Origin: Nitriliruptoraceae bacterium
GTDB taxonomy: Bacteria; Actinomycetota; Nitriliruptoria; Nitriliruptorales; Nitriliruptoraceae
Direction of reading: 5' to 3'
Assembly: GCA_007125475.1 (NCBI GenBank)
Contig: SLDB01000246.1
Span: 1-14,980 of the forward strand
DNA length: 14,980 bases
Positions 1 through 7,091 of the stretch are shown piece after piece. The notes below the pieces were generated by a model, which saw only the letters and a list, made by a program, of their open reading frames with translations, was not told the origin of the DNA and ran no database searches. The position numbers and the translations under genes are program-made. The stretch's first letter is position 1. Each line of letters begins with the position of its first letter.

Positions 1-29
1 CGGAAGAGCACACGTTCTGAAAGAGTGTA
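1..29. other. Sequencing-adapter remnant at contig end
   Basis: Bases 1-15 are identical to part of the Illumina TruSeq read-1 3' adapter (CGGAAGAGCACACGT). After one extra T, the CTGAA of the same adapter follows at 17-21. Bases 19-29 (GAAAGAGTGTA) match the read-2 side adapter in reverse complement. The two adapter pieces are fused, as in an adapter chimera. This stretch is not genomic and marks position 1 as an untrimmed contig end. A few bases beyond 29 could also be affected. Confidence 0.9.
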
Positions 30-594
30 CCTGCGGGCCCTGTGTGCTGGGTTGGTCGGCGACCGGGTCGTTCTCCGTCTCCCACGCAGCGAGGTCGGCG
101 ACCTCGGTGAGGGCCCCGTCGTCGGCGTGCTGGACCGTGCCGAACATCGCCGCAGGGGCCCACGCCTCGGCGATCTCGTCCCGCAGGGGGCTGGCGTCAC
201 CGAACCCGAGCGCTACGTACAGCGAGCCGTCATCGGCGGCGGCGACGTCGGCGGCCCCGATGAACTCGTCCTCGCCCATGCCGAGCGAGGGGAGCCCGGT
301 GACGACCTCGCTGACGGTGCCGTCGGGGGCGATCGCCGTCACGCCGGCGGTGGTCCCCATGCACGCTTCGACCTCGTCACCGTCGAACTCGATCGTGATG
401 CAGTGCTCGTCGCCGCCGGTGCCGCCTTCGGCGACGTAGACGGTGCCGTCCGGGCCGACGTCGATGCCACGCGGATTGTTCAGACCGTCCACCACCACTT
501 CGACGCGGGGGGTCTCGGCGGCGGCGGGTACTGCGAGGATTCCCGGGGTGATCAGCGCCGCGGTGAGCACGGCGACGCGAATGCGAGGACGCAT
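1..594 (-). CDS. ScyD/ScyE family secreted beta-propeller protein, 3'-truncated by the contig end
   Basis: The reading frame starts at ATG 594-592 and stays open to base 1 (198 codons), with an AGGAGA ribosome site about 7 bases upstream. Residues 1-26 form a signal peptide: Arg-rich start, hydrophobic core, then A-V-P-A-A-A before ETP. The mature part has repeated propeller-strand motifs: GLNNPRGIDVGPDGTVYVAE at about 37-56, a CMGTTAGVTAIAPDGTV block at 78-94, and ADVAAADDGSLYVALGFGD at 115-133. These are typical of the ScyD/ScyE family, which is named after cyanobacterial scytonemin genes but widespread as exported proteins of unknown role in actinobacteria. The last 10 or so codons (bases 1-29) are adapter, not gene. 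Family members are normally well over 300 residues, so at least a third is missing. Family call is firm; function unknown. Confidence 0.82.
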   Translation of the reverse strand, partial: MRPRIRVAVLTAALITPGILAVPAAAETPRVEVVVDGLNNPRGIDVGPDGTVYVAEGGTGGDEHCITIEFDGDEVEACMGTTAGVTAIAPDGTVSEVVTGLPSLGMGEDEFIGAADVAAADDGSLYVALGFGDASPLRDEIAEAWAPAAMFGTVQHADDGALTEVADLAAWETENDPVADQPSTQGPQVHSFRTCALP

Positions 595-890
595 GGTCCC
601 ATTCTCCTGGTTCCCGTGTGGCGCGACGCACCACATCCCGACGACGTCCGGTGGAGTCCGGACGCCTGACCACACGAAAGCTAGACCCACGACGACGTGC
701 GTCGCGGTGGATCCTGGGCGCTGGTGCGCGTCCCGCGCTCGACGGCCTGGGGCCCGTCACCTGCGGGCCGGGTCCGAACCTGGGCCGGGCCGGGGGTGTG
801 TCGGCCGTCGGTGGGACTTCCGGGGAACGGGTACCGGACGTCTACCGTGCAGCCCGCCAGGCCAGGTGCGGTGGTCGGTGAGGAGTGGTG
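595..890. promoter_or_regulatory. Divergent intergenic region between the ScyD-like and TauE-like genes
   Basis: No convincing gene is seen in these 296 bases. They separate two genes transcribed away from each other, so both promoters should lie here. A possible -10 hexamer for the minus-strand gene is TAGCTT (complement of 678-683), without a clear -35. For the plus-strand gene, TACCGT at 843-848 is a weak -10 candidate. A perfect inverted repeat, GGCCCG (751-756) and CGGGCC (764-769) with a 7-base loop, could form a hairpin. A second, imperfect GC-rich palindrome follows at about 765-786. In such GC-rich DNA these could be chance. Confidence 0.35.
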
Positions 891-1643
891 GTGTTCGAGG
901 GCCTGATCACGCTCGTGGCGGCCGCCGGCGTCGCCGGGGTCGCGCTGGTCGTCGTCGCCACCCTGATGGGCGGGATCGCGCAGTCCACCGTCGGGTTCGG
1001 GGCGGCGTTCGCCAGCGTCCCCGCCCTGGCGCTGGTCGCGCCCGAGCTGCTGCCCGGCGCGGTGCTCACCGGGATGCTCCCGCTCACCGCCTGGATGGCC
1101 GTGATCGAGCGCCGACACCTCGATCGGCCGGCGGCGCTCCGCCTCAGCCTCGCGCGGGTGCCGGGGATCGTGATCGGCACCGCGATCGTGGTCGCCGCCG
1201 ATGTGCAGTGGCTCACCCTGATCGTCGCCGTCGTCCTCCTCACCGCCGTCGCCGCGTCGGCGATGGGGTGGCGGATCGCGGTCACCCCGGCCCGGGAGTG
1301 GGTGGCCGGGGTGGTCTCGGGGACCACCGGGGCCGCCACCGCCCTGGGCGGCCCCCCGCTGGCGTTGCTCTACCGCCACCGTGACCCCGCGGTGGTGCGT
1401 CCCACCCTGGCGGTGGTGTGGGTGGTCGGGATCGTCCTCACCCTGACCAGCCTCGGTGTGGCGGGGGAGTACACCGTCGTGCAGGCCGGGGCCGGTGCGG
1501 TGTTGTCGTTGGTGGTCCTGTGCGGGTTGCTCGTCAGCCGGCCGGTGATCGCCCGGGTCTCGCCGTCAGCGATCCGCACCGCCGTGCTGTGGTGGGCCGG
1601 GGTCGGTGGGGTGGCGGCGCTGGTCCGGGCGTTGCTGCTGTGA
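891..1643 (+). CDS. TauE/SafE family membrane permease (putative sulfite/organosulfonate or anion exporter)
   Basis: A 250-residue, almost entirely hydrophobic protein with about seven or eight predicted membrane segments. The family's two glycine-rich repeats are visible: GGIAQSTVGFGAAFASVPAL near the N-terminus (about 27-46) and GVVSGTTGAATALGGPPLAL in the middle (about 144-163). Length matches the usual 240-270 residues. Three GTG codons in a row (885, 888, 891) could start it. AGGAG at 881-885 gives normal spacing only to the GTG at 891, so I chose that one. TauE/SafE proteins export sulfite, sulfoacetate or related anions in characterised cases; the substrate cannot be read from sequence. 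The gene stands alone, faces the dehydrogenase gene downstream, and no sulfur-metabolism gene is nearby. Family confidence is high; substrate unknown. Confidence 0.88.
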   Translation: MFEGLITLVAAAGVAGVALVVVATLMGGIAQSTVGFGAAFASVPALALVAPELLPGAVLTGMLPLTAWMAVIERRHLDRPAALRLSLARVPGIVIGTAIVVAADVQWLTLIVAVVLLTAVAASAMGWRIAVTPAREWVAGVVSGTTGAATALGGPPLALLYRHRDPAVVRPTLAVVWVVGIVLTLTSLGVAGEYTVVQAGAGAVLSLVVLCGLLVSRPVIARVSPSAIRTAVLWWAGVGGVAALVRALLL

Positions 1644-1710
1644 ACCCGCCCGGACGGGCGTCCGACGGCCGACGAGCTCGCGCCGCACCAGCCGGGAGGC
1701 GGTGGGTTCA
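1641..1710. terminator. Bidirectional terminator-like inverted repeat between convergent genes
   Basis: TGAACCC at 1641-1647 and GGGTTCA at 1704-1710 are perfect inverted copies, extended by GCC/GGC on the inner side with a small bulge. The outer ends contain the stop codons of both convergent genes (TGA at 1641-1643; TCA at 1708-1710, read on the minus strand). A local hairpin lies inside: CGCCC (1647-1651), loop GGAC, GGGCG (1656-1660). There is no T-tract, which is common in high-GC actinobacteria. The arrangement suggests a shared terminator, but this is a reading by eye with no folding energy. Confidence 0.45.
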
Positions 1711-2841
1711 GCGCACCGAATCGAGGGCCGCGACGACGTCGTCGTGGCGCTCGCCGAGCGCCGGCTGCTCGCGCACCATGGCCTCCACGGCCCCGGGGAC
1801 GAGCTGCGGGTCGACCCCGAGCTCGGTCAGGGTCGTCGGCAGACCCAGGGCGCGGACGACGTCGCGGACGTGAGCGGCCAACCCGGCCGGGTCCATCCCG
1901 AGCGGTTCGGCCAGCCCGGCGATCCGCTCGCCGGCGTCGTGGAGGTGGAACTCGATCGCGGCGGGGAGCAGCACCCCGCTGAGCTCGCCGTGCCGGACAC
2001 GGCTCGCCCCGCCGAGCTGGTGGCGGGCGGCCGAGCCGAACCACGGCAACCCCGGGGGGTTGGGCTGTGTCGTCGGGAGCTGGAACCGCGGGAACATCGC
2101 CATCCACGCCGCGACCTGCAGGCGCTGCCGGCGTGCGGCGTCCTCGTCGCCGTCGGCGAGGTGGCCAAGGAGTTCGACCAGCTCGCCGACCGCGGCGGTC
2201 GTCACCGGGTCGCGGAACAGCTGGGGCACCTGCTGGACGTGGCCGCCGATCGCCGAGTCCAGCGCCTTCACCCCGGTCGAGGCCCACAGCGCGTGGGGGG
2301 TGCGGGTGGTCAACTCGGCGTCGAGGACCACGACCCTCGGCAGCAGCCCGTGGTCGGCGTAGAGGTGCTTCTCGCCGGTGGCGTCGTCGGTGACCCCCAC
2401 GAAGTTGGTGAACTCCGCCTGCGACAGCGTGGTGGTCACCGCCACGACCGGGAGCATCGGGGTGTCCAGCGGCGCCGCCAGCGGCCGGGGGCGGGTGGTC
2501 CACTGCGGATCGGCGACGGCCATCGTGACCGCCCGGGCGACCTCGACGGGGCTGCTCCCGCCGACGCTGATCACCGCCTGCGCCCCGGTGCGTTGCACCT
2601 CGGCGACCCCGGCCTCGACCGCCGAGCGCGGGGCGTGCTCCCGCGAGCCGTCCCACACCTGCACCCGGGTGTCGCCGGTGGCCTGAAGGACCTCGTCGAT
2701 CAGCCCCGAGGCGGCGACGGTGCGCCCGGTGACCAGCAGCGCACGGTCGACCCCGAGCCCGGTGAGCGCGTCGGCGAGGACGCGACGGGACCCGGGGCCG
2801 AAGTGCACGGTCTGGCGGGCACCGTCGTGACGTCCCTGCAT
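1708..2841 (-). CDS. Iron-type alcohol dehydrogenase / maleylacetate reductase family protein with altered metal site
   Basis: A 377-residue protein, the normal length for group III (iron-type) alcohol dehydrogenases. Visible marks are the FGPGSRRVL start (14-22), the nucleotide-binding GGSSPVEVAR (94-103, replacing the usual GGGSxxDxAK), VAVTTTLSQAEFTNF (133-147, matching the PTTxGTGSE strand), GVKALDSAIGGH (190-201) and RHQLGG...RHGELSGVLLP (273-293). Aligned by eye to FucO-type enzymes, the ligands Asp, His and the first C-terminal His appear as Lys192, Ser196 and Ser270; only His284 remains. The closest branch is the maleylacetate reductases, some of which work without metal. Reaction and substrate cannot be assigned. 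The ATG is preceded by GGAGGA with 6-base spacing. The gene is divergent from the ectoine-degradation operon and shares its 330-bp control region, but a role in that pathway is not evident. Confidence 0.82.
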   Translation of the reverse strand: MQGRHDGARQTVHFGPGSRRVLADALTGLGVDRALLVTGRTVAASGLIDEVLQATGDTRVQVWDGSREHAPRSAVEAGVAEVQRTGAQAVISVGGSSPVEVARAVTMAVADPQWTTRPRPLAAPLDTPMLPVVAVTTTLSQAEFTNFVGVTDDATGEKHLYADHGLLPRVVVLDAELTTRTPHALWASTGVKALDSAIGGHVQQVPQLFRDPVTTAAVGELVELLGHLADGDEDAARRQRLQVAAWMAMFPRFQLPTTQPNPPGLPWFGSAARHQLGGASRVRHGELSGVLLPAAIEFHLHDAGERIAGLAEPLGMDPAGLAAHVRDVVRALGLPTTLTELGVDPQLVPGAVEAMVREQPALGERHDDVVAALDSVR

Positions 2842-3171
2842 CTGTCGTCCTCCCGGGGGTGCTCGACGCGGAGCGCTGGCCGCGATCCGGCCGAAGCCTA
2901 CGCCGACGCTCCCCCGGCCCGTCCCCCGTTGCGGTCACCCCGGGGCGGGGAGGGTCGGATCCCCCTGGACGACGGCCGGGAGACGGTGGCAGCCTCTATC
3001 CCCCCGGTGGGCGAGGAAGTACGTTCCCCTCGTCGTGTTCCCCGTTCGGTGGGCACGGCCGAAGCGACGAGCCGCGTGATGGCCGGCGTGACGGACACCG
3101 AGGCAGAGCAGGCACCGAAGCGAGGCAGGGCGCTCCCCCCACCGGGGGCGGGGCGCGGATGAGGAGACCGG
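2842..3171. promoter_or_regulatory. Divergent control region between the dehydrogenase gene and the doe operon
   Basis: These 330 bases hold no convincing full gene. They should contain promoters for both divergent genes. An interrupted palindrome lies at 3012-3032 (annotated separately). A nested inverted repeat follows: CTCGTCG (3029-3035) with CGACGAG (3065-3071), and inside it TTCGG (3045-3049) with CCGAA (3059-3063). If transcribed, this would form a leader hairpin ahead of the first doe gene. A 27-codon open frame (3079-3162) ends within the ribosome site of the doeB2-type gene (GAGGAG, 3161-3166), and CCCCC-ACC-GGGGG just upstream of that site could form a short stem. No regulator gene lies here. 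Confidence 0.45.
3012..3032. promoter_or_regulatory. Interrupted palindrome, candidate operator for the doe operon
   Basis: CGAGGAA (3012-3018) and TTCCCCTCG (3024-3032) are inverted copies apart from two extra bases in the right arm, around a GTACG centre. The site lies 140-160 bases before the first doe gene, in a slightly less GC-rich patch. It could bind a dimeric regulator, but no protein can be assigned, it does not resemble the palindrome in front of nadA, and chance is possible. Confidence 0.25.
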
Positions 3172-4446
3172 ATGGCCGCTGGGTGGTCGGGGATCGTCGA
3201 CGCCTCGGTGACACTCCGCCGTGAGCTGCACCGCCGCCCCGAGTTGACCTGGTCGGAGCACGCGACCGCAGCCGCCGTCCGTCGGAACCTCGACGCGGCC
3301 GGGATCCGGTGGCGGTCGTGTGCGGGGACCGGGACGGTGGCGACGCTCGCCCCCGACGCCCCGGGCCGTCACCTGGCGTTCCGGGCCGACATCGACGCGA
3401 TGCCCGTCGCCGAGGCGACCGGGACGGCGTGGAGCTCCGAGCACGACGGGGTGATGCACGCCTGCGGTCACGACGGGCACACCGCGGCGTTGTTCGCCGC
3501 CGCCTGGTGGCTGCAGGAGCACGCCGATCGACTCCCCGGGCCGGTGACGCTGCTGTTCCAACCCGCCGAGGAGGGTGGTCACGGCGCCAGGGGGATGATC
3601 GAGGACGGTGCCCTGGACGACGTCGTCCGGCCCGCCGGTGCCCCGCCCTCACCCCCGCGCCCGGTCGAGGTGATCTTCGGGTGGCACAACTGGCCGGCGA
3701 TCCCGTGTGGTCGGGCGGTGTGCCCCGACGGGGCCGTGATGTCGGCGAACGGCAGCTTCGAGGTCGAGGTCCGCGGCACCGGCGGTCACTCCAGCCAGCC
3801 CGAGGCCACCCGGGATCCGGTCCTGGCGGCCTCGGCGATCACCCTCGCCCTGCAGCAGATCGTCTCCCGGCGGCTGCCGGCCCAGCAGGCCGCCGTCGTG
3901 GCGGTGACGTCGATCAACGCCCCCAGTGGTCTCACGGTCACCCCGGAGCGGGCCGTCCTGGCCGGCACGATCCGGATCGGCGACACCGCGCAGCGCGACG
4001 CCGTGTTCGCGATGATCGACGAGATCGCCACGGCGACGGCCCGGGGTTACGGTGTCGAAGCGGTCACCACCCCGGCCCCGCGGTACGGCGCGACGGTGAA
4101 TCACCCCCCGGTGGCCGCCGAGATGCGGGCGGCGTTGCACGCCGAACTCGGCGAGGGTTGGCACGACACCTCCGCCGCGGTGCCGGTGATGGCCTCCGAG
4201 GACTTCAGCTACTACCTGGAGCGGGTCCCCGGGGCGTTCGCGCTCGTCGGGGCGGACGACGGCCACGGCCACGACCAGCCGTGTCACAGTCCCCGCTACG
4301 ACTTCAACGACGTGCTGATCCCCCAGGTCGGCCGCGTCTTCGCCCGCCTGGCGGGCGTCCCCGTCCCCGTCGACGCCGGCGGCGTCGTCGGGCACGTCAC
4401 CATCAACACCGCCGACGCAGCACAGGAGGACGGTCCATGGACATGA
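3172..4446 (+). CDS. doeB2: M20 family amidohydrolase, probable N2-acetyl-L-2,4-diaminobutanoate deacetylase (DoeB2 type)
   Basis: A 424-residue M20/ArgE-type zinc hydrolase of the bacterial amidohydrolase (N-acyl amino acid deacylase) branch. Metal and catalytic motifs are intact: RADIDAMPV (71-79), MHACGHDGHTA (95-105), FQPAEEGGHGARGM (129-142), GWHNWP (170-175), the lid-domain GTGGHSSQP (202-210), ASEDFSYYLERVPGA (341-355) and CHSPRYDFND (371-380). The ATG has GAGGAG 5 bases upstream. The gene overlaps the next by 10 bases, so they are translationally linked. In ectoine breakdown this step removes acetate from N-alpha-acetyl-diaminobutyrate, giving 2,4-diaminobutyrate. In Halomonas the step uses the unrelated AstE/AspA-type DoeB; DoeB2 is the known M20 alternative. 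Family certain; the specific substrate is inferred from the three neighbours, and a general N-acyl amino acid deacylase is the alternative. Confidence 0.78.
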   Translation: MAAGWSGIVDASVTLRRELHRRPELTWSEHATAAAVRRNLDAAGIRWRSCAGTGTVATLAPDAPGRHLAFRADIDAMPVAEATGTAWSSEHDGVMHACGHDGHTAALFAAAWWLQEHADRLPGPVTLLFQPAEEGGHGARGMIEDGALDDVVRPAGAPPSPPRPVEVIFGWHNWPAIPCGRAVCPDGAVMSANGSFEVEVRGTGGHSSQPEATRDPVLAASAITLALQQIVSRRLPAQQAAVVAVTSINAPSGLTVTPERAVLAGTIRIGDTAQRDAVFAMIDEIATATARGYGVEAVTTPAPRYGATVNHPPVAAEMRAALHAELGEGWHDTSAAVPVMASEDFSYYLERVPGAFALVGADDGHGHDQPCHSPRYDFNDVLIPQVGRVFARLAGVPVPVDAGGVVGHVTINTADAAQEDGPWT

Positions 4447-5699
4447 CCCCGTTCGAGCAGTGGGAATCCGAGGTTCGCGGGTACTGCCGCGCGTTCCCGA
4501 CCGTCTTCGCCTCGGCGTCGAACGCCCGGCAGGTCGCCGAGGACGGCACCAGCTACCTCGACTTCTTCGGTGGGGCCGGCGTGCTGAACTTCGGGCACAA
4601 CAACCCGCGGATGAAGCGGGCGATGATCGAGTTCCTCGAGGCCGACGGCGTGGCCCACAGCCTCGACACCTACACCACCACCAAGCGTCAGTTCGTCTCC
4701 CGGTTCGCCGAGGTGATCCTCGAGCCCCGCGGGATGGACCACAAGCTGCAGTTCACGGGGCCGACCGGCACGAACGCGGTCGAGGCGTCGCTGAAGCTGG
4801 CACGACGGGTCACCGGCCGGCAGAACGTCGTGGCGTTCAGCCACGGCTTCCACGGCATGACACTGGGCTCGTTGGCGGCAACGGGGAACGACGTGTTCCG
4901 CCGGGCGGCCGGGGTCCCGTTGCCGTTCATCGACCGACTGCCGTTCGAGACCGCCCCGGGTGGGGGGATCGAGGCGCTTCACGCCTACCGCGCCGCCCTC
5001 GACGACTCCTCGAGCGGCCTGCGGCCGCCGGCGGCGTTCCTCGTCGAAGTGGTCCAGGCCGAGGGCGGCGTCCACGTCGCCAGCGAGGCGTGGCTGAAGG
5101 CGGTCCAGGACCTCGCCCACGACGTCGGGGCGCTGTTCATCATCGACGACATCCAGGCCGGGTGTGGTCGGACCGGGTCGTACTTCAGCTTCGACGGGAT
5201 GGACCTCGACCCCGACATCGTGAACCTCGCCAAGGGGATCGGCGGGTACGGCACCCCGCTCGCGATGAACCTCAACAAGCCCGAGCACGACGCCCACTGG
5301 GCCCCCGGCGAGCACACCGGGACGTTCCGCGGGCAGGGGCTGTCGTTCGTCGCCGGGACCGAGGCGTTGGCGTACTTCACCGACGACGAGTTGATGACCA
5401 CCGTCGCCGCCCACGGCGAGGTGATGCGCGAGCGTCTGCAGCGGATCGCCGACGCCAACCCGTCACAGGGCTGGCAGGTCCGTGGCCGCGGGATGCTGCA
5501 GGGCATCGACCTCGGTGACGGGGCGCTGGCCAAGCAGGTGCAGGCCAGCGCGTTCGCCCACGGGCTGCTGATCGGTCCGTGCGGCTCCGGGGGACGGGTG
5601 GTCAAGCTCATCCCGCCGCTGACGATCGACGCCGACGATCTCACCGAAGGCCTCGACCTGCTGGAGAAGGCGGTCGCCGAGGCGCAGGGGGCGGTATGA
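4437..5699 (+). CDS. doeD: Diaminobutyrate--2-oxoglutarate transaminase, EctB-like (DoeD role)
   Basis: A 420-residue class III PLP aminotransferase that resembles EctB along its whole length. Signatures are FEQWESEVRGYCRAFPTVF (6-24), GAGVLNFGHNNP (46-57), GPTGTNAVEA (108-117), FSHGFHGMTLGSLAATGN (134-151), EVVQAEGG (204-211), IIDDIQAGCGRTG (235-247; the Asp contacts the PLP ring), the probable PLP-binding Lys266 in NLAKGIGG, and HTGTFRGQGL (293-302). It transfers the gamma-amino group of 2,4-diaminobutyrate to 2-oxoglutarate, giving aspartate semialdehyde. EctB runs the same reaction backwards in ectoine synthesis, but no ectA or ectC is here and the neighbours are degradative, so the DoeD direction is inferred. 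AGGAGG sits 7 bases before the ATG. The start lies inside the end of the preceding gene, and the stop overlaps the next start as ATGA. Confidence 0.87.
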   Translation: MDMTPFEQWESEVRGYCRAFPTVFASASNARQVAEDGTSYLDFFGGAGVLNFGHNNPRMKRAMIEFLEADGVAHSLDTYTTTKRQFVSRFAEVILEPRGMDHKLQFTGPTGTNAVEASLKLARRVTGRQNVVAFSHGFHGMTLGSLAATGNDVFRRAAGVPLPFIDRLPFETAPGGGIEALHAYRAALDDSSSGLRPPAAFLVEVVQAEGGVHVASEAWLKAVQDLAHDVGALFIIDDIQAGCGRTGSYFSFDGMDLDPDIVNLAKGIGGYGTPLAMNLNKPEHDAHWAPGEHTGTFRGQGLSFVAGTEALAYFTDDELMTTVAAHGEVMRERLQRIADANPSQGWQVRGRGMLQGIDLGDGALAKQVQASAFAHGLLIGPCGSGGRVVKLIPPLTIDADDLTEGLDLLEKAVAEAQGAV

Positions 5700-6985
5700 G
5701 GCGTCGCGACGACATGACGTTCCCCGCCGAGGAGTACGAACGGCGGCTGTACGAACTGCGTCAGCGGATGGAGCAGCGCCTCCTGGATGCGGTGGTGATC
5801 ACCGATCCCGAGAACCTGATGTACCTCACCGACTACCAGACGACGGGGTACTCGTTCTTCCAGGCGCTGGTCGTCCCGCTCGAGGACGAGCCGTTCATGA
5901 TCACCCGGGCGATGGAGGAATCCAACGTCATCGAGCGCACCTGGGTCGAGCTCACCCGTCCGTACTCCGACACCGGTGACGCGATCCAGATGCTGGTGAC
6001 CTCCCTGCACGAGTTCGGGCTCACCCACAAGAGCGTCGGCTACGAGCGAAACAGCTACTACTTCCCCGCCTACCAGCAGGACCGCATCCGCACCAGCTTC
6101 CTCGACGGCCACCTGATGGACTGCTTCGGGATCGTCGAGGAGGGTCGCCGCCGCAAGTCCCCGGCGGAGATCGAGGTGATGCGCAAGGCGGCGTACGCCA
6201 CCGAGGCCGGGATGTGTGCCGGGATCGCGGCCGCCCAGGAGGGCGTGACCGAGAACGAGATCGCCGCCGAGGTGTGTGCGGCGATGTTCCGTGCCGGCGG
6301 CGAGGGCCCGGCGGTGTGGCCCTACGTCACCTCCGGGCCGCGGACGATGATCGGGCACGCCACCTTCGAGGGCCGGACGGTGGAGCCCGGCGAGCACGTC
6401 TTCCTCGAGATCGGGGGGTGCTTCCGCCGCTACCACACCGCGATGATGCGCACCGTCCTCCTCGGCGACCTCACCCCGTCGATGCAGAAGGCCCAGGAGC
6501 GGATGCAGCTCGCGCTCAAGGAGCTGACCTCGGTGATGCGCCCGGGGATGACGGTCTCCGACGTCGACGGGATCGTCCGCCACATCGTCTCCGACAACGA
6601 CATCGGGGCGCGGTTGGTCACGCGGGCCGGGTACTCGATCGGGATCGCGTTCCCGCCCAGCTGGGACGAGGGCTACATCATCAGCCTGATGCCGGGGGAC
6701 TTCAGCATCCTCGAGGAGGGGATGACGTTCCACGTGATCCCGTGGATGTGGGGGGTCGACGGGGACAAGACCGTCGGGATCTCCGACACCCTGCGGATCA
6801 CCGAGGACGGCTGCGAGTCGTTCTTCACCCTCGACAAGGAGTTCTCGGTGAAGGGCGGACCGACGCCGACCTCGCGGTTGGCGCCGATCGACCCCGAACG
6901 GTTCACCGCGCCGGCGTCGGCCGGCTCACCGGGCCGGGGACCGGGCGGCGACGGCGACGCCCCCGACGCCGAGGTGCCGGCCTGA
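5696..6985 (+). CDS. doeA: M24 (creatinase-fold) hydrolase, probable ectoine hydrolase DoeA
   Basis: A 429-residue pita-bread-fold protein: N-terminal creatinase domain (about 10-150, including DAVVITDPENLMYLTDY) and M24 catalytic domain (about 155-375). DoeA/EutD-like blocks are RKSPAEIEVMRKAA (153-166), FLEIGGCFRRYHTAMMRTVLLG (236-257), AGYSIGIAFPPSWDEG (311-326) and EGMTFHVIPWMW (341-352). Where metal-dependent M24 peptidases have a DxG metal ligand, this protein has LEIGG, and several other ligands are absent, as in creatinase and DoeA, which work without metal. DoeA opens the ectoine ring to N-alpha-acetyl-diaminobutyrate. ATG at 5696 overlaps the preceding stop as ATGA, with a G-rich ribosome site (AGGGGG) before it. 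The C-terminal 40 residues are a Pro/Gly/Asp-rich tail not expected in the family. Another cyclic amidine or amide substrate is possible. Confidence 0.78.
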   Translation: MRRRDDMTFPAEEYERRLYELRQRMEQRLLDAVVITDPENLMYLTDYQTTGYSFFQALVVPLEDEPFMITRAMEESNVIERTWVELTRPYSDTGDAIQMLVTSLHEFGLTHKSVGYERNSYYFPAYQQDRIRTSFLDGHLMDCFGIVEEGRRRKSPAEIEVMRKAAYATEAGMCAGIAAAQEGVTENEIAAEVCAAMFRAGGEGPAVWPYVTSGPRTMIGHATFEGRTVEPGEHVFLEIGGCFRRYHTAMMRTVLLGDLTPSMQKAQERMQLALKELTSVMRPGMTVSDVDGIVRHIVSDNDIGARLVTRAGYSIGIAFPPSWDEGYIISLMPGDFSILEEGMTFHVIPWMWGVDGDKTVGISDTLRITEDGCESFFTLDKEFSVKGGPTPTSRLAPIDPERFTAPASAGSPGRGPGGDGDAPDAEVPA

Positions 6986-7091
6986 GGCGGCCGCCGACCA
7001 TCGCTGCACCACCCGGACCACCACCGGCGTCCACACCCCCGACGGCACGAGATCCCCGCGATCCCCGCGCGAGGCCCCACAAGGAGGAGTC

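Noticed and set aside
765..790. tRNA T-arm-like TTCGGAC on the minus strand
   Set aside because: The flanking bases do not form the 5-bp T stem and no acceptor, D or anticodon arms are found around it.
829..848. ECF-sigma-type promoter (GGAAC at 824-828 with CGTC at 839-842) before the TauE-like gene
   Set aside because: The spacing of about 10 bases is too short for an ECF promoter, which needs about 16-17.
1370..2938. Long minus-strand frame overlapping the dehydrogenase gene
   Set aside because: The product is Arg/Pro/Ala-rich without motifs, and the dehydrogenase in another minus-strand frame has family signatures and a good ribosome site.
3309..4436. Open frame continuing some 376 codons upstream of the transaminase, in its frame
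   Set aside because: High GC keeps other frames open. The upstream part encodes Arg/Gly/Pro-rich nonsense and overlaps the M20 gene with its clear motifs; AGGAGG places the start at 4437.
4437..5699. Ectoine biosynthesis (ectB) as the role of the transaminase
   Set aside because: ectA and ectC are absent, and the gene is overlapped on both sides by a deacetylase and an ectoine-hydrolase-like gene, which fits breakdown.
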